A DNA stretch of 64,000 nt, from the NCBI RefSeq assembly GCF_018131105.1, contig NZ_JAFCJI010000001.1:1736001-1800000 (forward strand). Direction: 5' to 3'. Shown piece after piece: positions 1-11,197 of the stretch (position 1 is the first letter of the stretch; each line of letters starts with the position of its first letter). The position numbers were made by a program, and so were the translations under genes. The notes below the pieces were generated by a model, which worked only from the letters and a program-made list of their open reading frames with translations, made no database searches and was not told where the DNA came from. The stretch is from Bradyrhizobium manausense (lineage in GTDB: Bacteria > Pseudomonadota > Alphaproteobacteria > Rhizobiales > Xanthobacteraceae).

Positions 1-75
1 AAGGCCGACTTCCTGAAGCGCTTCCTTCACCTCGTCGAGCTTGAACGGCTTGATGATGGCTTCGATTTTCTTCAC
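1..75 (-). CDS. glnB: PII nitrogen regulatory protein, N-terminal 25 codons (cut by window edge)
   Basis: The reverse strand encodes MKKIEAIIKPFKLDEVKEAL followed by QEVGL, the characteristic N-terminus of PII signal proteins. PII proteins sense 2-oxoglutarate and ATP/ADP, are uridylylated by GlnD, and control NtrB/NtrC and glutamine synthetase adenylylation. The start is a GTG at 75-73, preceded by GGGAGG at good spacing. The rest lies outside the window, so GlnB and GlnK cannot be separated by sequence. I favour glnB because nnr next door and a sigma-54-like promoter upstream fit the rhizobial glnB-glnA locus. Confidence 0.8.
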   Translation of the reverse strand, partial: MKKIEAIIKPFKLDEVKEALQEVGL

Positions 76-454
76 TGCGCGCCTCCCGGCCTTTCGATCA
101 AATAGCAACGTCTTCGTCAGGATGCGCTTCTCTTAACGCACGATCTTGTCTTCGCTATGCCGGGATCTGACCAGCCCGGCAAGATCGGCCGGCCACACCC
201 AGAATATGCCAGTGAGCACGACAAACCGAAGCGGCTTCCTCGAAAGCAGGGTCTATGCCAAGTTGCAAATGCCCTGATTATTGGAGCGTTATCAGCCTTT
301 TAACGAGCATCTCTGATAGGTGGGGCCGGTCGGCTCAAAATACCGCAGACTACGAAATAGGCAAACGGTTCAATATCTGTGCAAACAGTTGTTCCGGAGG
401 CCGGATCAGCACGAAACGTGCCTGTTGAAAAGGCGTTTGGACCAGGGAAGTGGC
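76..454. other. Divergent intergenic region between the PII gene and nnr
   Basis: This 379-bp gap holds the sigma-54-type promoter on the minus strand and must also contain any nnr promoter, for which I see no confident hexamers. A reading frame in phase with nnr extends upstream to 320, but it lacks a good ribosome-binding site and looks unlike protein of this family, so I treat it as untranslated leader. Confidence 0.5.
244..261 (-). promoter_or_regulatory. Sigma-54 (RpoN) type promoter for the PII gene
   Basis: Read on the minus strand the site is TTGGCATAGACCCTGCTT. It has the -24 GG and -12 GC dinucleotides 12 bp apart, and matches TGGCAC-N5-TTGCW with T for C in the -24 box and C for T in the -12 box. 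It points at the PII start about 170 nt downstream. From memory, B. japonicum glnB is transcribed from tandem promoters, one NtrC-dependent, which fits. No NtrC-binding palindrome was identified upstream. Confidence 0.65.
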
Positions 455-1954
455 ATGGAAGTTCTAACCACCGCCGAGATGCAGCGGGCTGATCAACTCA
501 GCATCACGGCCGGCACGCCCGGCTTCAAGCTGATGCTGAGCGCCGGCCAGGCGGTTGCGGAAGCCGCCAACGCACTGGTGGAAGAGGGCCCGATCCTGAT
601 CGTGGCCGGCCCCGGCAACAATGGCGGGGACGGTTTTGTCGCGGCCGCCGAGCTGGGTGCGCAAGGGCGCGAGGTCTCGGTCATTCTGATGTGCGAGCGC
701 GACCAGCTCCAGGGAGATGCCGCCTCCGCCGCGCGTGGCTGGAAGCAGCCGGTGCTGCCGTTCAATCCGCAGGCGATCGGAAAGCCGGCGCTGATCATTG
801 ATGCGCTGTTCGGCGCGGGCCTCAGCCGTTCCGTCGACGGCGAGGCGCGCGCGATGATCGAGGCGATCAATGCCAACGGCGCGCCGGTGCTCGCCGTCGA
901 TCTGCCGAGCGGCATCAACGGCACCAGCGCAGCCGTGCTGGGCGCCGCCGTGAATGCCACCGAGACCGTCACCTTCTTCCGCAAGAAGCCCGCGCATTTG
1001 CTGTTGCCCGGCCGCATGCATTGCGGCCGCGTGCGCGTCGCCGATATCGGCATCGACGCCCAGGTGCTCGACGAGATCGCGCCGCAAACTTTCGAGAACG
1101 ATCCGGACTTCTGGGGCACCGCCTTTCCAGTGCCGCGCATCGACGGCCACAAATACGCGCGCGGCCATGTGTTGGCGGTATCGGGCGATGCAGCCGCGAC
1201 CGGCGCTGCGCGGCTCGCTGCGCGTGGCAGCTTGCGCGCCGGCGCCGGCCTCGTGACGCTCGCGACCCCGCGCGATGCGCTGGCGATCAATGCGAGCGCG
1301 TTGACGGCCGTGATGGTGCGCCCGGTCGACACGGTGGTCGAGTTCGCCGAACTGCTCGATGACGTCCGCTACAATACCTGCATGATCGGCCCGGGTGCCG
1401 GCCTCAGTGATCGTACCCGCGATATGGTGCACACTGCGATCTCGGCACAGCGCCATGTCGTGCTCGACGCCGATGCGCTGACGAGCTTCGCGGCCAATCC
1501 CGAGCGGCTGTTTGAGTCGATCAAGGCTGCGCCGGAGGCCCAGGTGGTGCTGACGCCGCATGAGGGCGAGTTTCCGCGCCTGTTCTCCGACCTCAGCAAC
1601 AAGACTCCGGGCCGCTCGAAGCTCGAGCGCGTGCGCGCCGCCGCCGAGCGCTCCGGTGCGGTCGTGCTGCTGAAGGGCCCCGACACCACGATTGCCGCGC
1701 CGGACGGTCGTGCCACCATCGCCGCCAACGCGCCGCCCTGGCTTGCGACCGCCGGCGCCGGCGACGTGCTCGCCGGCATCATCGCGGGACTTCTGGCACA
1801 GGGCTTGCCGGCGTTCGAAGCCGCCAGCATCGGCGTCTGGATGCATGGCGAGGCGGCAAGCGAAGCAGGGCCGGGACTGATCGCGGAAGACCTGACCGAG
1901 ACGCTGCCGGCGGTGCATCGGCGGATCTATAACGCGCTCGGGATCGAGTACTGA
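455..1954 (+). CDS. nnr: Bifunctional NAD(P)H-hydrate epimerase / ADP-dependent (S)-NAD(P)H-hydrate dehydratase
   Basis: This 499-aa protein repairs hydrated NADH/NADPH (NAD(P)HX). The N-terminal YjeF epimerase half (about residues 1-210) carries the GPGNNGGDG loop at 52-60. The C-terminal ribokinase-like dehydratase half (about 225-499) carries HKYARGHVL, VVLTPHEGEF and the NAPPWLATAGAGDVLAG motif expected at the active site. The start at ATG 455 follows GGGAAG and gives the usual N-terminus MEVLTTAEMQ; in-frame codons back to 320 are probably untranslated. Length fits the fused bacterial form. It stands next to the PII gene, as in other Rhizobiales as I recall. Confidence 0.93.
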   Translation: MEVLTTAEMQRADQLSITAGTPGFKLMLSAGQAVAEAANALVEEGPILIVAGPGNNGGDGFVAAAELGAQGREVSVILMCERDQLQGDAASAARGWKQPVLPFNPQAIGKPALIIDALFGAGLSRSVDGEARAMIEAINANGAPVLAVDLPSGINGTSAAVLGAAVNATETVTFFRKKPAHLLLPGRMHCGRVRVADIGIDAQVLDEIAPQTFENDPDFWGTAFPVPRIDGHKYARGHVLAVSGDAAATGAARLAARGSLRAGAGLVTLATPRDALAINASALTAVMVRPVDTVVEFAELLDDVRYNTCMIGPGAGLSDRTRDMVHTAISAQRHVVLDADALTSFAANPERLFESIKAAPEAQVVLTPHEGEFPRLFSDLSNKTPGRSKLERVRAAAERSGAVVLLKGPDTTIAAPDGRATIAANAPPWLATAGAGDVLAGIIAGLLAQGLPAFEAASIGVWMHGEAASEAGPGLIAEDLTETLPAVHRRIYNALGIEY

Positions 1955-2061
1955 ATTTCCACGTCGATCGGCAGGATGGGTAGAGCGCAGCGAAACCCGT
2001 CATCTCTGACCTCGGCGAGACGGCGATGGGTTTTCGCTGCGCCCGACCATCCGACGTAACC

Positions 2062-3363
2062 TCACTCGACCCCGTACCACCGCACCAGCCGCGGGGCCGC
2101 CCAATCGGTCACGACGGATTCGATCAGCCATCGCCCCGGAGAGGTCGCGGCGAAGGCGATGCGCTGGGTCTGGCCGGGCTCGATCGCGAGCGTGTCGAGC
2201 CAATAGGGTTTCCAGCCATCGTCGAGCCGGTCGAGCAGGCGGAAATGGTGGCCGTGCAGGTGGAAGACCGTGGTGACCGGGGCGGGGTTCTTCACGGCCA
2301 GCACGACGGTCCGACCCGCCTTGGCACGGAAGGCGGGGGTGGAGGCGGTGGAGAAGTTAGCCGTCCGGGTCCAGCCAGCATCGGCGGCCCCGAGCGCGAC
2401 ATCGAACCGCAGTGCGCCTTTCAGGTCGAGTTTTTCGGGAAGGTCGTTCGAGGGGAGTGGCTGCGGCGGCGGCAGCGGGGCGCGCTCCAGTTTGCCGGAG
2501 ACCTTGAGGCGGCCGATCGGGCGCGCCTCCTTGCCGTCATGCAGGACGAACCCGGCCGATGCGGCCGCATCCACGAAGGCGTCGGCGCGGGCACCCGGGG
2601 CCAGCACAAGAGCACCATTGCGGGCTGGGAAGGGCTCGGCCGGCTGCCCGTCCAGAGCCATCACCTGGACCTCATGGCCTTCCAATTTGATTGCCAGAAC
2701 AGACCGTTGCGAGCCGTTGATGAAGCGCAGCCGCAGCCTTTCGCCGGCGGAAGCTGAGAGCTCGAATGAGGTTCGTCCGTTCAACGTGTAGGTCGAGGTC
2801 GTGTCCTTGGGATCCCGTCCCGGCGGGAGCGCGGTGCCATCTGGACCCACTCGCCATTCCTCGATCAGCACGACCTCGTCGCGATCGACGGGGATGCGGC
2901 TGGTTTCGTTGGCAATGATCGGGAGCGGTCGTGCAGGCTGCTTCAGGCGGTCCTCAAAGAGCCGGAAGTCGGCCAGCAGGGTTCCGGCGTTTGGTATTGA
3001 AATAATTGATGTTTCGGTCGCGTCGGGCGCGGTCGGCGCCCGCCCGCGCAAGGGATCGGCCATCACCGCGCCGTTGAGGCCGTACCAGACTGGCGCAAGT
3101 GGGACGGATAGCGCGTTCCGGAAGGTCACCTCGCAGCGGTCGCCGCGCTTGAGATGGACATTGCCGAGGTGGCTGACGGCGGCGAGCTCCCAGATCGGTG
3201 TGGGCGGCCGATCCGGCCGCAGAGCCAAGGTCGCCGGGCGAGCCTGGAGGGCGAGCTGGGCGGTCGCAACAGGCGTCGCTCCACCCCCAATCAGGCTCGC
3301 GGCGGAAGCCCCAAGGCCAGCCAAGACCTCGCGTCTGCTCGGGTCGAAAATCCGCGGTTTCAT
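2062..3363 (-). CDS. Tat-exported multicopper-oxidase-fold protein with degenerate copper sites
   Basis: The 433-aa protein has a twin-arginine signal (PSRREVLAGLGASAASLIGG, about residues 8-27) and a three-cupredoxin layout like CueO, laccase and FtsP/SufI. The usual copper motifs are mostly missing. Where HWHG is expected there is VWYG (92-95), where WYHSH is expected there is LLADF (129-133), and the C-terminal HCH-x3-H motif is replaced by GRWLIES (410-416). Only HLHGH (368-372) survives, without the preceding HP that supplies a type-1 ligand. It is therefore probably not an oxidase and may be structural like FtsP, or may use a reduced site. Start ATG 3363 was chosen because it places the Tat signal at the N-terminus; the frame stays open upstream to 3465. 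Confidence 0.8.
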   Translation of the reverse strand: MKPRIFDPSRREVLAGLGASAASLIGGGATPVATAQLALQARPATLALRPDRPPTPIWELAAVSHLGNVHLKRGDRCEVTFRNALSVPLAPVWYGLNGAVMADPLRGRAPTAPDATETSIISIPNAGTLLADFRLFEDRLKQPARPLPIIANETSRIPVDRDEVVLIEEWRVGPDGTALPPGRDPKDTTSTYTLNGRTSFELSASAGERLRLRFINGSQRSVLAIKLEGHEVQVMALDGQPAEPFPARNGALVLAPGARADAFVDAAASAGFVLHDGKEARPIGRLKVSGKLERAPLPPPQPLPSNDLPEKLDLKGALRFDVALGAADAGWTRTANFSTASTPAFRAKAGRTVVLAVKNPAPVTTVFHLHGHHFRLLDRLDDGWKPYWLDTLAIEPGQTQRIAFAATSPGRWLIESVVTDWAAPRLVRWYGVE

Positions 3364-3442
3364 GGCTCGATCCGGACCACGCCACGCTGGATAAGTCCAG
3401 CCATCGTGCCTACTTGGAGAGTGCCTCCACCAGGCCATTTTT

Positions 3443-3472
3443 TTGCTGCGAACAGTCGGGCACATGCTATAA
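3443..3472 (+). promoter_or_regulatory. Sigma-70-type promoter for tRNA-Leu
   Basis: TTGCTG (3443-3448) and CTATAA (3467-3472) are separated by 18 bp. The -10 resembles the CTATAT form common in rhizobia. Transcription would begin near 3480, about 40 nt before the tRNA. Confidence 0.5.
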
Positions 3473-3517
3473 GCCCGGCCGCCCGCGGCATCGCGGCCGG
3501 TCTTGATGCAACTTCAC

Positions 3518-3602
3518 GCGGGCGTGGCGGAACTGGTAGACGCGCTGGATTTAGGTTCCAGTGACGAAAGTTGTGGGGGTTCGAGTCCCTCCGCCCGCAC
3601 CA
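3518..3602 (+). tRNA. tRNA-Leu (anticodon UAG)
   Basis: An 85-nt class II tRNA with the acceptor stem GCGGGCG/CGCCCGC and encoded CCA at 3599-3602. The anticodon stem CTGGA/TCCAG encloses loop TTTAGGT, giving UAG for CUA leucine codons. The long variable arm and the GGTTCGAGTCC T-arm are present. Confidence 0.97.
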
Positions 3603-3782
3603 AGCGCTTATCGCGTTTGCACGGATTACTGAGGGGCCATGCTCCGCGCGGATGTTTTTCCGTCCGGAGCCGGGCTCGATGAACCACCGGCGTTGAGGTG
3701 TTTTGCCTCGGGCTGGATCGATTAATGAGAGCGTCCCGACGCGACAGCGTGCCGGGACCGAACGAGAAGAAGATTGGACGCC

Positions 3783-5141
3783 ATGCAGGTCACAGAAACC
3801 CTCTCGGAAGGTTTGAAGCACGAGTTCAAGATCAGCGTTCCCGCGTCTGATCTCGACGCCAAGGCTGGCGCCAAGCTCGTCGACCTCAAGGACAAGGTCC
3901 GCCTCAACGGCTTTCGTCCCGGCAAGGTGCCGGTCGGTCACCTCAAGAAGGTCTATGGTCGCTCGGTGATGGCCGAGACCATCGACCAGACCATCCGCGA
4001 CACCAACACCCAGCTGTTCTCCGAGCGCGGCTTCAAGCTCGCGACCGAGCCGAAGATCACCATGCCGACCGAGCAGGCCGAGGTCGAGGAACTGCTCTCG
4101 GGCAAGACCGATCTGACCTACACGGTCGCGATCGAAGTGGTGCCTGCGATCGCGCTCGCGGACTTCAAGACCTTCCAGGTCGAGAAGCCGGTTGCCGACG
4201 TCGCCGATTCGGACGTCGACGAGGCGATCAAGCGCATCGCCGACACCAACCGCGGCTATGCTGACAAGGGTGAGGGCGCCAAGGCCGCCTCTGGCGACCG
4301 CGTCACCATCAGCTTCAAGGGCACCATCAACGGCGAAGCCTTCGAGGGCGGCACCGGTGAGGGCATCCAGGTCGCGATCGGCTCCAACACCTTCATCCCG
4401 GGCTTCGAGGAGCAGCTCGTCGGCATCGGCGCCAATGAGACGCGCACGCTGAAGGTGTCGTTCCCGAAGAACTACATGAGCGAGAAGCTCGCCGGTCAGC
4501 CGGCCGAGTTCGAGACCACAGCGACGCTGATCGAGGCGCCGCAGGATCTCAACATCGACGACGAGTTCGCAAAGACGCTTGGCCTGGAATCGCTCGACAA
4601 GCTCAAGGAAGCCGCGCGTGAGCGTCTTACGGCCGAGTACGCCGGTGCGACGCGCCAGCGCGTCAAGCGCGCGCTGCTCGACCGCCTCGACGAGGCGCAT
4701 CGTTTCGAGGCGCCGCCCTCGCTGGTCGATGAGGAATTCAATCTGATGTGGAACTCGGTCAAGGCCGAGATGGACTCAGCCGGCAAGACTTTTGCCGATG
4801 AGGACACCACCGAGGAGAAGGCGAGGGAAGAGTACCGCAAGATCGCCGACCGCCGCGTGCGTCTCGGCCTCGTGCTCTCCGAGATCGGCGAGAAGAACAA
4901 GATCACCGTGACCGACGATGAGGTCGGTCGTGCCGTGATCGAGCGCGCCCGCCAGATGCCCGGCCGCGAGAAGGAGGTTTGGGACTTCTACCGCAACAAC
5001 GCCCAGGCGTTGGCCCAGCTTCGCGCACCGATCTACGAGGACAAGGTCGTCGACTTCATCCTCGAACTCGCTCACGTGACCGAGAAGAAGGTCTCGCGCG
5101 AGGATCTGTACAAGGACGACGAGGAAAAGACTGCGGCCTGA
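3783..5141 (+). CDS. tig: Trigger factor, ribosome-associated chaperone and peptidyl-prolyl isomerase
   Basis: The 452-aa protein binds the ribosomal exit tunnel and shields nascent chains. The N-terminal ribosome-binding domain has the signature GFRPGKVP at 43-50. The FKBP-type isomerase domain lies around 150-245 ([20 protein letters not shown] onward), followed by the helical C-terminal chaperone arms. The ATG at 3783 is preferred over the in-frame TTG at 3774 because it gives the usual MQVTETL start and follows GAGAAGAAG. It begins the tig-clpP-clpX-lon proteostasis block and has its own terminator. Confidence 0.97.
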   Translation: MQVTETLSEGLKHEFKISVPASDLDAKAGAKLVDLKDKVRLNGFRPGKVPVGHLKKVYGRSVMAETIDQTIRDTNTQLFSERGFKLATEPKITMPTEQAEVEELLSGKTDLTYTVAIEVVPAIALADFKTFQVEKPVADVADSDVDEAIKRIADTNRGYADKGEGAKAASGDRVTISFKGTINGEAFEGGTGEGIQVAIGSNTFIPGFEEQLVGIGANETRTLKVSFPKNYMSEKLAGQPAEFETTATLIEAPQDLNIDDEFAKTLGLESLDKLKEAARERLTAEYAGATRQRVKRALLDRLDEAHRFEAPPSLVDEEFNLMWNSVKAEMDSAGKTFADEDTTEEKAREEYRKIADRRVRLGLVLSEIGEKNKITVTDDEVGRAVIERARQMPGREKEVWDFYRNNAQALAQLRAPIYEDKVVDFILELAHVTEKKVSREDLYKDDEEKTAA

Positions 5142-5181
5142 AGGCTTTGAGACAGTCTTCTATTAATGATGATCAGCGAAC

Positions 5182-5217
5182 GGGCCCAGCTAGCCAGATG
5201 GCCGGCTGGGCCTTTTT
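5182..5217 (+). terminator. Rho-independent terminator after tig
   Basis: GGCCCAGC and GCTGGGCC form a GC-rich stem immediately followed by TTTTT, about 40 nt after the tig stop codon. It separates tig from clpP, which must then have its own promoter in 5218-5412. Confidence 0.85.
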
Positions 5218-5412
5218 GCGAGAATCAGCTTCAAGGGCCAGGTGGATTAAGCCTTAATGCGCTCTGCACTTGTCTGGCGCGAATTGGGCTATATCTGTCG
5301 GTGCCTACGCGTTCTACCCTCTACCAACTTCCTGCATCACGGGACGTCCATCGGCCTTCCGGCACATCCAGTCAAGACTGGCGATGTCCGCCTCTAAAAC
5401 CCTAGGTGACTC

Positions 5413-6048
5413 ATGCGCGATCCGGTTGAAACCTACATGAACCTCGTGCCCATGGTGGTCGAGCAGACCAACCGTGGCGAGCGCGCCTACGACATTTTCT
5501 CGCGCCTGCTGAAGGAGCGGATCATCTTCCTGACGGGTCCGGTCGAGGACGGCATGTCGACGCTGGTCGTCGCGCAGTTGTTGTTCCTTGAGGCAGAAAA
5601 TCCGAAGAAGGAAATCTCGATGTACATCAACTCGCCGGGTGGCGTGGTGACGTCGGGCCTTGCCATCTACGACACCATGCAGTTCATCCGACCGCCGGTC
5701 TCGACGCTGTGTACGGGTCAGGCTGCCTCGATGGGCTCGCTGTTGCTCGCCGCCGGCGAGAAGGACATGCGGTTCTCGCTGCCGAACGCCCGCATCATGG
5801 TGCATCAGCCCTCCGGCGGCTTCCAGGGCCAGGCCACCGACATCATGCTGCACGCGCAGGAAATCCTGAACCTGAAGAAGCGGCTCAACGAAATCTACGT
5901 GAAGCACACCGGCCAGACCTACAAGTCGATCGAGGACGCGCTGGAACGCGACAAGTTCCTGACCGCCAACGACGCCAAGGAGTTCGGTCTGGTCGACAAG
6001 GTCATCGACAAGCGCGCCGAAGAGGCCGCTGCAGCGAAGGCCCCGTAA
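5413..6048 (+). CDS. clpP: ATP-dependent Clp protease proteolytic subunit
   Basis: The 211-aa serine peptidase forms the tetradecameric chamber that degrades substrates delivered by ClpX or ClpA. The catalytic triad is visible: Ser106 in GQAASMGS, His131 in IMVHQPSGG, and Asp180 in LERDKF. The oxyanion-loop NSPGG (73-77) is also present. The start ATG 5413 gives [10 protein letters not shown], the usual alphaproteobacterial N-terminus. clpX follows after 450 bp, so the two are probably transcribed separately at least in part. Confidence 0.98.
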   Translation: MRDPVETYMNLVPMVVEQTNRGERAYDIFSRLLKERIIFLTGPVEDGMSTLVVAQLLFLEAENPKKEISMYINSPGGVVTSGLAIYDTMQFIRPPVSTLCTGQAASMGSLLLAAGEKDMRFSLPNARIMVHQPSGGFQGQATDIMLHAQEILNLKKRLNEIYVKHTGQTYKSIEDALERDKFLTANDAKEFGLVDKVIDKRAEEAAAAKAP

Positions 6049-6498
6049 CACTACCGGGACCGCAACTATGATCCCCGGGAATGCCGGGGATCATGAGCAC
6101 GGCGTTCATGTTAAGAACGCGTTCGCGAGGGCGCAAAGAGCCTGTCTTGCGCCCTGCGGCAGGCAGAAAGTTCCGCTTTCGTGCTCGTTTTTTCGTGGTA
6201 ATCCAGCAACGTCGAGGTGATTTCGGTCACTTCACCCGTGCCAAGACCTGAAATCACGGTATTGTAACGGGTAGCCGTCGACCCCGCGATTAGCGAATTC
6301 TTGATAGTCGGGTGACAGCATGGTTGGCTACGAATGATCGGCTATGATCGCGGAGAATCGAGTGACCGTGATTCGCACGGGATGTAACGCGTAGGGTCTT
6401 TTTTGGTACGGAATTTGCTCTATTTGAATCCCTTGCCCGCCAACGTTTCGGGACGGGACGACTGAGCGGACGGGATCGAACCGCGGACGGAGACATGA
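6049..6498 (+). other. clpP-clpX intergenic region with two hairpins
   Basis: This 450-bp gap contains a perfect 11-bp stem, ATGATCCCCGG/CCGGGGATCAT at 6068-6094, and a second stem GGGCGCAA/TTGCGCCC at 6129-6154. Neither has a T-run, so they look like mRNA 3'-end or stability hairpins rather than classic terminators. The remainder presumably holds the clpX promoter; I could not identify a heat-shock consensus or an ORF with coding character. Confidence 0.5.
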
Positions 6499-7770
6499 AT
6501 GAGTAAGGTCGGCACGAGCGACTCCAAGAACACGCTATATTGCTCGTTCTGCGGCAAGAGCCAGCACGAAGTCCGCAAACTGATCGCGGGTCCCACGGTC
6601 TTCATTTGCGACGAGTGCGTCGAGCTCTGCATGGATATCATCCGTGAGGAGAACAAGTCCTCGCTGGTCAAGTCGCGCGACGGCATTCCGACGCCGAAGG
6701 AAATCTGCAAGGTCCTGGACGACTACGTCATCGGCCAGAGCCATGCGAAGAAGGTCCTGTCGGTCGCGGTGCACAACCACTACAAGCGACTCAACCACCA
6801 GACCAAGCACAACGATGTGGAGCTCGCGAAGTCGAACATCCTGCTGATCGGTCCGACCGGCTCGGGCAAGACGCTGCTCGCGCAGACGCTCGCCCGCATC
6901 CTGGACGTGCCGTTCACGATGGCGGATGCGACCACGTTGACCGAAGCCGGCTATGTCGGTGAGGACGTCGAGAACATCATCCTGAAGCTGCTCCAGGCTG
7001 CCGACTACAATGTTGAGCGCGCCCAGCGCGGCATCGTCTACATCGACGAAATCGACAAGATCAGCCGCAAGTCCGACAATCCCTCGATCACGCGCGACGT
7101 GTCGGGTGAGGGCGTGCAGCAGGCGCTGTTGAAGATCATGGAAGGCACCGTGGCGTCGGTCCCGCCGCAGGGCGGCCGCAAGCATCCGCAGCAGGAATTC
7201 CTGCAGGTGGATACCACCAACATCCTGTTCATCTGCGGCGGTGCGTTCGCCGGCCTCGAGAAGATCATCTCGGCGCGCGGCCGGTCGACCTCGATCGGTT
7301 TCGCGGCGCAGGTGATGGCGCCGGAAGATCGCCGTACCGGCGAGATCTTCCGTCACGTCGAGCCTGAGGATCTCCTGAAGTACGGTCTCATCCCTGAATT
7401 CGTCGGTCGTCTGCCTGTGGTCGCGACGCTCGAGGATCTGGATGAGGCTTCGCTGAAGAAGATTCTCACGGAGCCGAAGAACGCGCTGGTGAAACAGTAC
7501 CAGCGGCTGTTCGAGATGGAGAACATCGAGCTGACCTTCGCCGACGAGGCGCTTGGCGCGGTCGCCCGCAAGGCGATCGAGCGCAAGACCGGCGCGCGTG
7601 GCTTGCGTTCGATCCTCGAAGCGATCCTGCTCGAGACCATGTTCGACCTGCCGGGCTTGGAAGGTGTGGAAGAAGTCGTGATTTCCCGCGAAGTTGTGGA
7701 AGGCACGGCGCGTCCGCTCTACATCTACGCCGATCGGACCGATCGTGCCGTCGAGAACGCCAGCGCCTGA
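6499..7770 (+). CDS. clpX: ATP-dependent Clp protease ATP-binding subunit
   Basis: The 423-aa AAA+ unfoldase recognises degrons, unfolds proteins and threads them into ClpP; in alphaproteobacteria it also drives cell-cycle proteolysis. The N-terminal C4 zinc-binding domain is present (CSFC at 15-18 and CDEC about 40). Walker A is GPTGSGKT, Walker B is [10 protein letters not shown], and the ClpP-docking and C-terminal small domain follow ([14 protein letters not shown]). Length and start (ATG 6499 after GGAGACATGA) match the family. Confidence 0.98.
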   Translation: MSKVGTSDSKNTLYCSFCGKSQHEVRKLIAGPTVFICDECVELCMDIIREENKSSLVKSRDGIPTPKEICKVLDDYVIGQSHAKKVLSVAVHNHYKRLNHQTKHNDVELAKSNILLIGPTGSGKTLLAQTLARILDVPFTMADATTLTEAGYVGEDVENIILKLLQAADYNVERAQRGIVYIDEIDKISRKSDNPSITRDVSGEGVQQALLKIMEGTVASVPPQGGRKHPQQEFLQVDTTNILFICGGAFAGLEKIISARGRSTSIGFAAQVMAPEDRRTGEIFRHVEPEDLLKYGLIPEFVGRLPVVATLEDLDEASLKKILTEPKNALVKQYQRLFEMENIELTFADEALGAVARKAIERKTGARGLRSILEAILLETMFDLPGLEGVEEVVISREVVEGTARPLYIYADRTDRAVENASA

Positions 7771-8092
7771 TTTGCGGCGCTGGAACGCTCCTGTCGTCAT
7801 TCATCGTAGCGGCTGCGGATAAGTCTTCCGCAGCCGGAATTGCGTCGCTTACCCACGTGCGTAAGCGCCTGATGGCGCGTGTTTTTCAATGACTTGACAC
7901 CCCCCGGGTCGATAGCCACCTAATGTCGGCGGCGAGCGAGAATTTTGTTCAAGATTCGCCTCAGTTCCGATCCGGCAAGCCCGGTCCAACCTTCAAATGG
8001 TAGACCGGTTTTGTGGATCAATTCGGCACCTTGTGGCGGTTGCGCATGAGACGCGGACTGCGTGCGAGGGGGCAAAGCAAAAGGAAAAGGCC
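7771..8092 (+). other. clpX-lon intergenic region: hairpins and a candidate lon promoter
   Basis: A 9-bp stem CGGCTGCGG/CCGCAGCCG (7810-7836) and a weaker stem GCTTAC/GTAAGC (7848-7867) follow clpX without T-runs and may end its transcript. TTGACA at 7894-7899 with CCTAAT at 7919-7924 (19-bp spacing) is a possible lon promoter; the CTTGAC box also resembles the -35 of alphaproteobacterial sigma-32 promoters, but no good -10 partner fits. Confidence 0.4.
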
Positions 8093-10516
<2,424 letters not shown>

Positions 10517-10539
10517 GGTCGCAAACCGAAAAGATGATA

Positions 10540-10565
10540 AAACGGCGCCTTCGGGCGCCGTTTTT
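10540..10565 (+). terminator. Rho-independent terminator after lon
   Basis: CGGCGCC-TTCG-GGCGCCG forms a tetraloop hairpin followed by TTTTT. It lies about 25 nt after the lon stop and ends the proteolysis block. Confidence 0.92.
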
Positions 10566-10586
10566 GCTTTGGGGTAGGGGATTGCG

Positions 10587-10991
10587 ATGCAGGTCGACGG
10601 TCACTGTCATTGCGGCATGATCACCTTTGAGGCGGAGGTCGATCCAGAGGCGGTCTCGGTCTGTCATTGCCGCGACTGCCAGGCCCTGACGGGTTCGCCG
10701 TTCCGGGTGACGGCGGTCTGCACCAAAACCGACGTCAAGCTCACCGGCGGCACGCCGAAGGTCTACGGCAAGCGTGGCGACAACGGCCGGATGCGTTTCC
10801 AGCACTTCTGCGCCGACTGCGGTTCCCCGCTGTTCACCAGCGGCGAAGGCGACCAGGCCGACGATTGGGGCATCCGCTGGGGCAGCATCCGCCAGCGCGA
10901 CAAATTGCGCCCGGTCAGGCAGATCTGGTGCCAGTCGGCCGCAGTCTGGATCGATGCGGTCCCGCTGCTGCCGGGCCGGCCGCGGGATTAA
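10587..10991 (+). CDS. GFA-family (glutathione-dependent formaldehyde-activating-like) zinc protein
   Basis: The 134-aa protein has the zinc-binding pattern of the GFA/CENP-V fold: CHC near residues 7-9 (GHCHCG), CHCRDC about 28-33, and FCADCGS about 75-81. Family members were first linked to formaldehyde-glutathione adduct formation, but most have no proven substrate, so the name describes the fold. ATG 10587 follows a GGGGTAGGGG stretch. It stands alone between the lon terminator and tRNA-Val. Confidence 0.85.
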   Translation: MQVDGHCHCGMITFEAEVDPEAVSVCHCRDCQALTGSPFRVTAVCTKTDVKLTGGTPKVYGKRGDNGRMRFQHFCADCGSPLFTSGEGDQADDWGIRWGSIRQRDKLRPVRQIWCQSAAVWIDAVPLLPGRPRD

Positions 10992-11012
10992 GGGGCGTCG
11001 TCCGATCGGCAC

Positions 11013-11041
11013 TTGCTCCGGCCGGGCTCGTAAGGCTAAAC
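11013..11041 (+). promoter_or_regulatory. Candidate promoter for tRNA-Val
   Basis: TTGCTC (11013-11018) and CTAAAC (11036-11041) are spaced by 17 bp and end 9 bp before the mature tRNA 5' end. The position is reasonable but the hexamers are only partial matches. Confidence 0.35.
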
Positions 11042-11050
11042 AGGCGCCGA

Positions 11051-11127
11051 GGGCGGTTAGCTCAGCTGGTTAGAGCATCTCGTTTACACCGAGAGGGTCC
11101 GCGGTTCGAATCCGTGACCGCCCACCA
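11051..11127 (+). tRNA. tRNA-Val (anticodon UAC)
   Basis: A 77-nt tRNA with acceptor stem GGGCGGT/ACCGCCC and encoded CCA. The anticodon stem TCTCG/CGAGA encloses TTTACAC, giving UAC for valine. D-arm TTAGCTCAG and T-arm GGTTCGAATCC are canonical. Confidence 0.97.
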
Positions 11128-11197
11128 GACTTCTCTCATCTGACCGCGTATCGGGTCTCCGGCGCGGTGTTCACCGCCGGCAAAAATGAGAGACCCA

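Noticed and set aside
3360..4700. 446-aa minus-strand ORF across tRNA-Leu and tig
   Set aside because: It runs through a tRNA and antisense to tig and contains the tRNA-derived string GRRDSNPHNF, so it is a shadow.
5270..5310. Possible heat-shock (sigma-32) promoter before clpP
   Set aside because: CTTG and a CTATAT-like box are present, but the spacing is too short for either a sigma-32 or a normal sigma-70 promoter.
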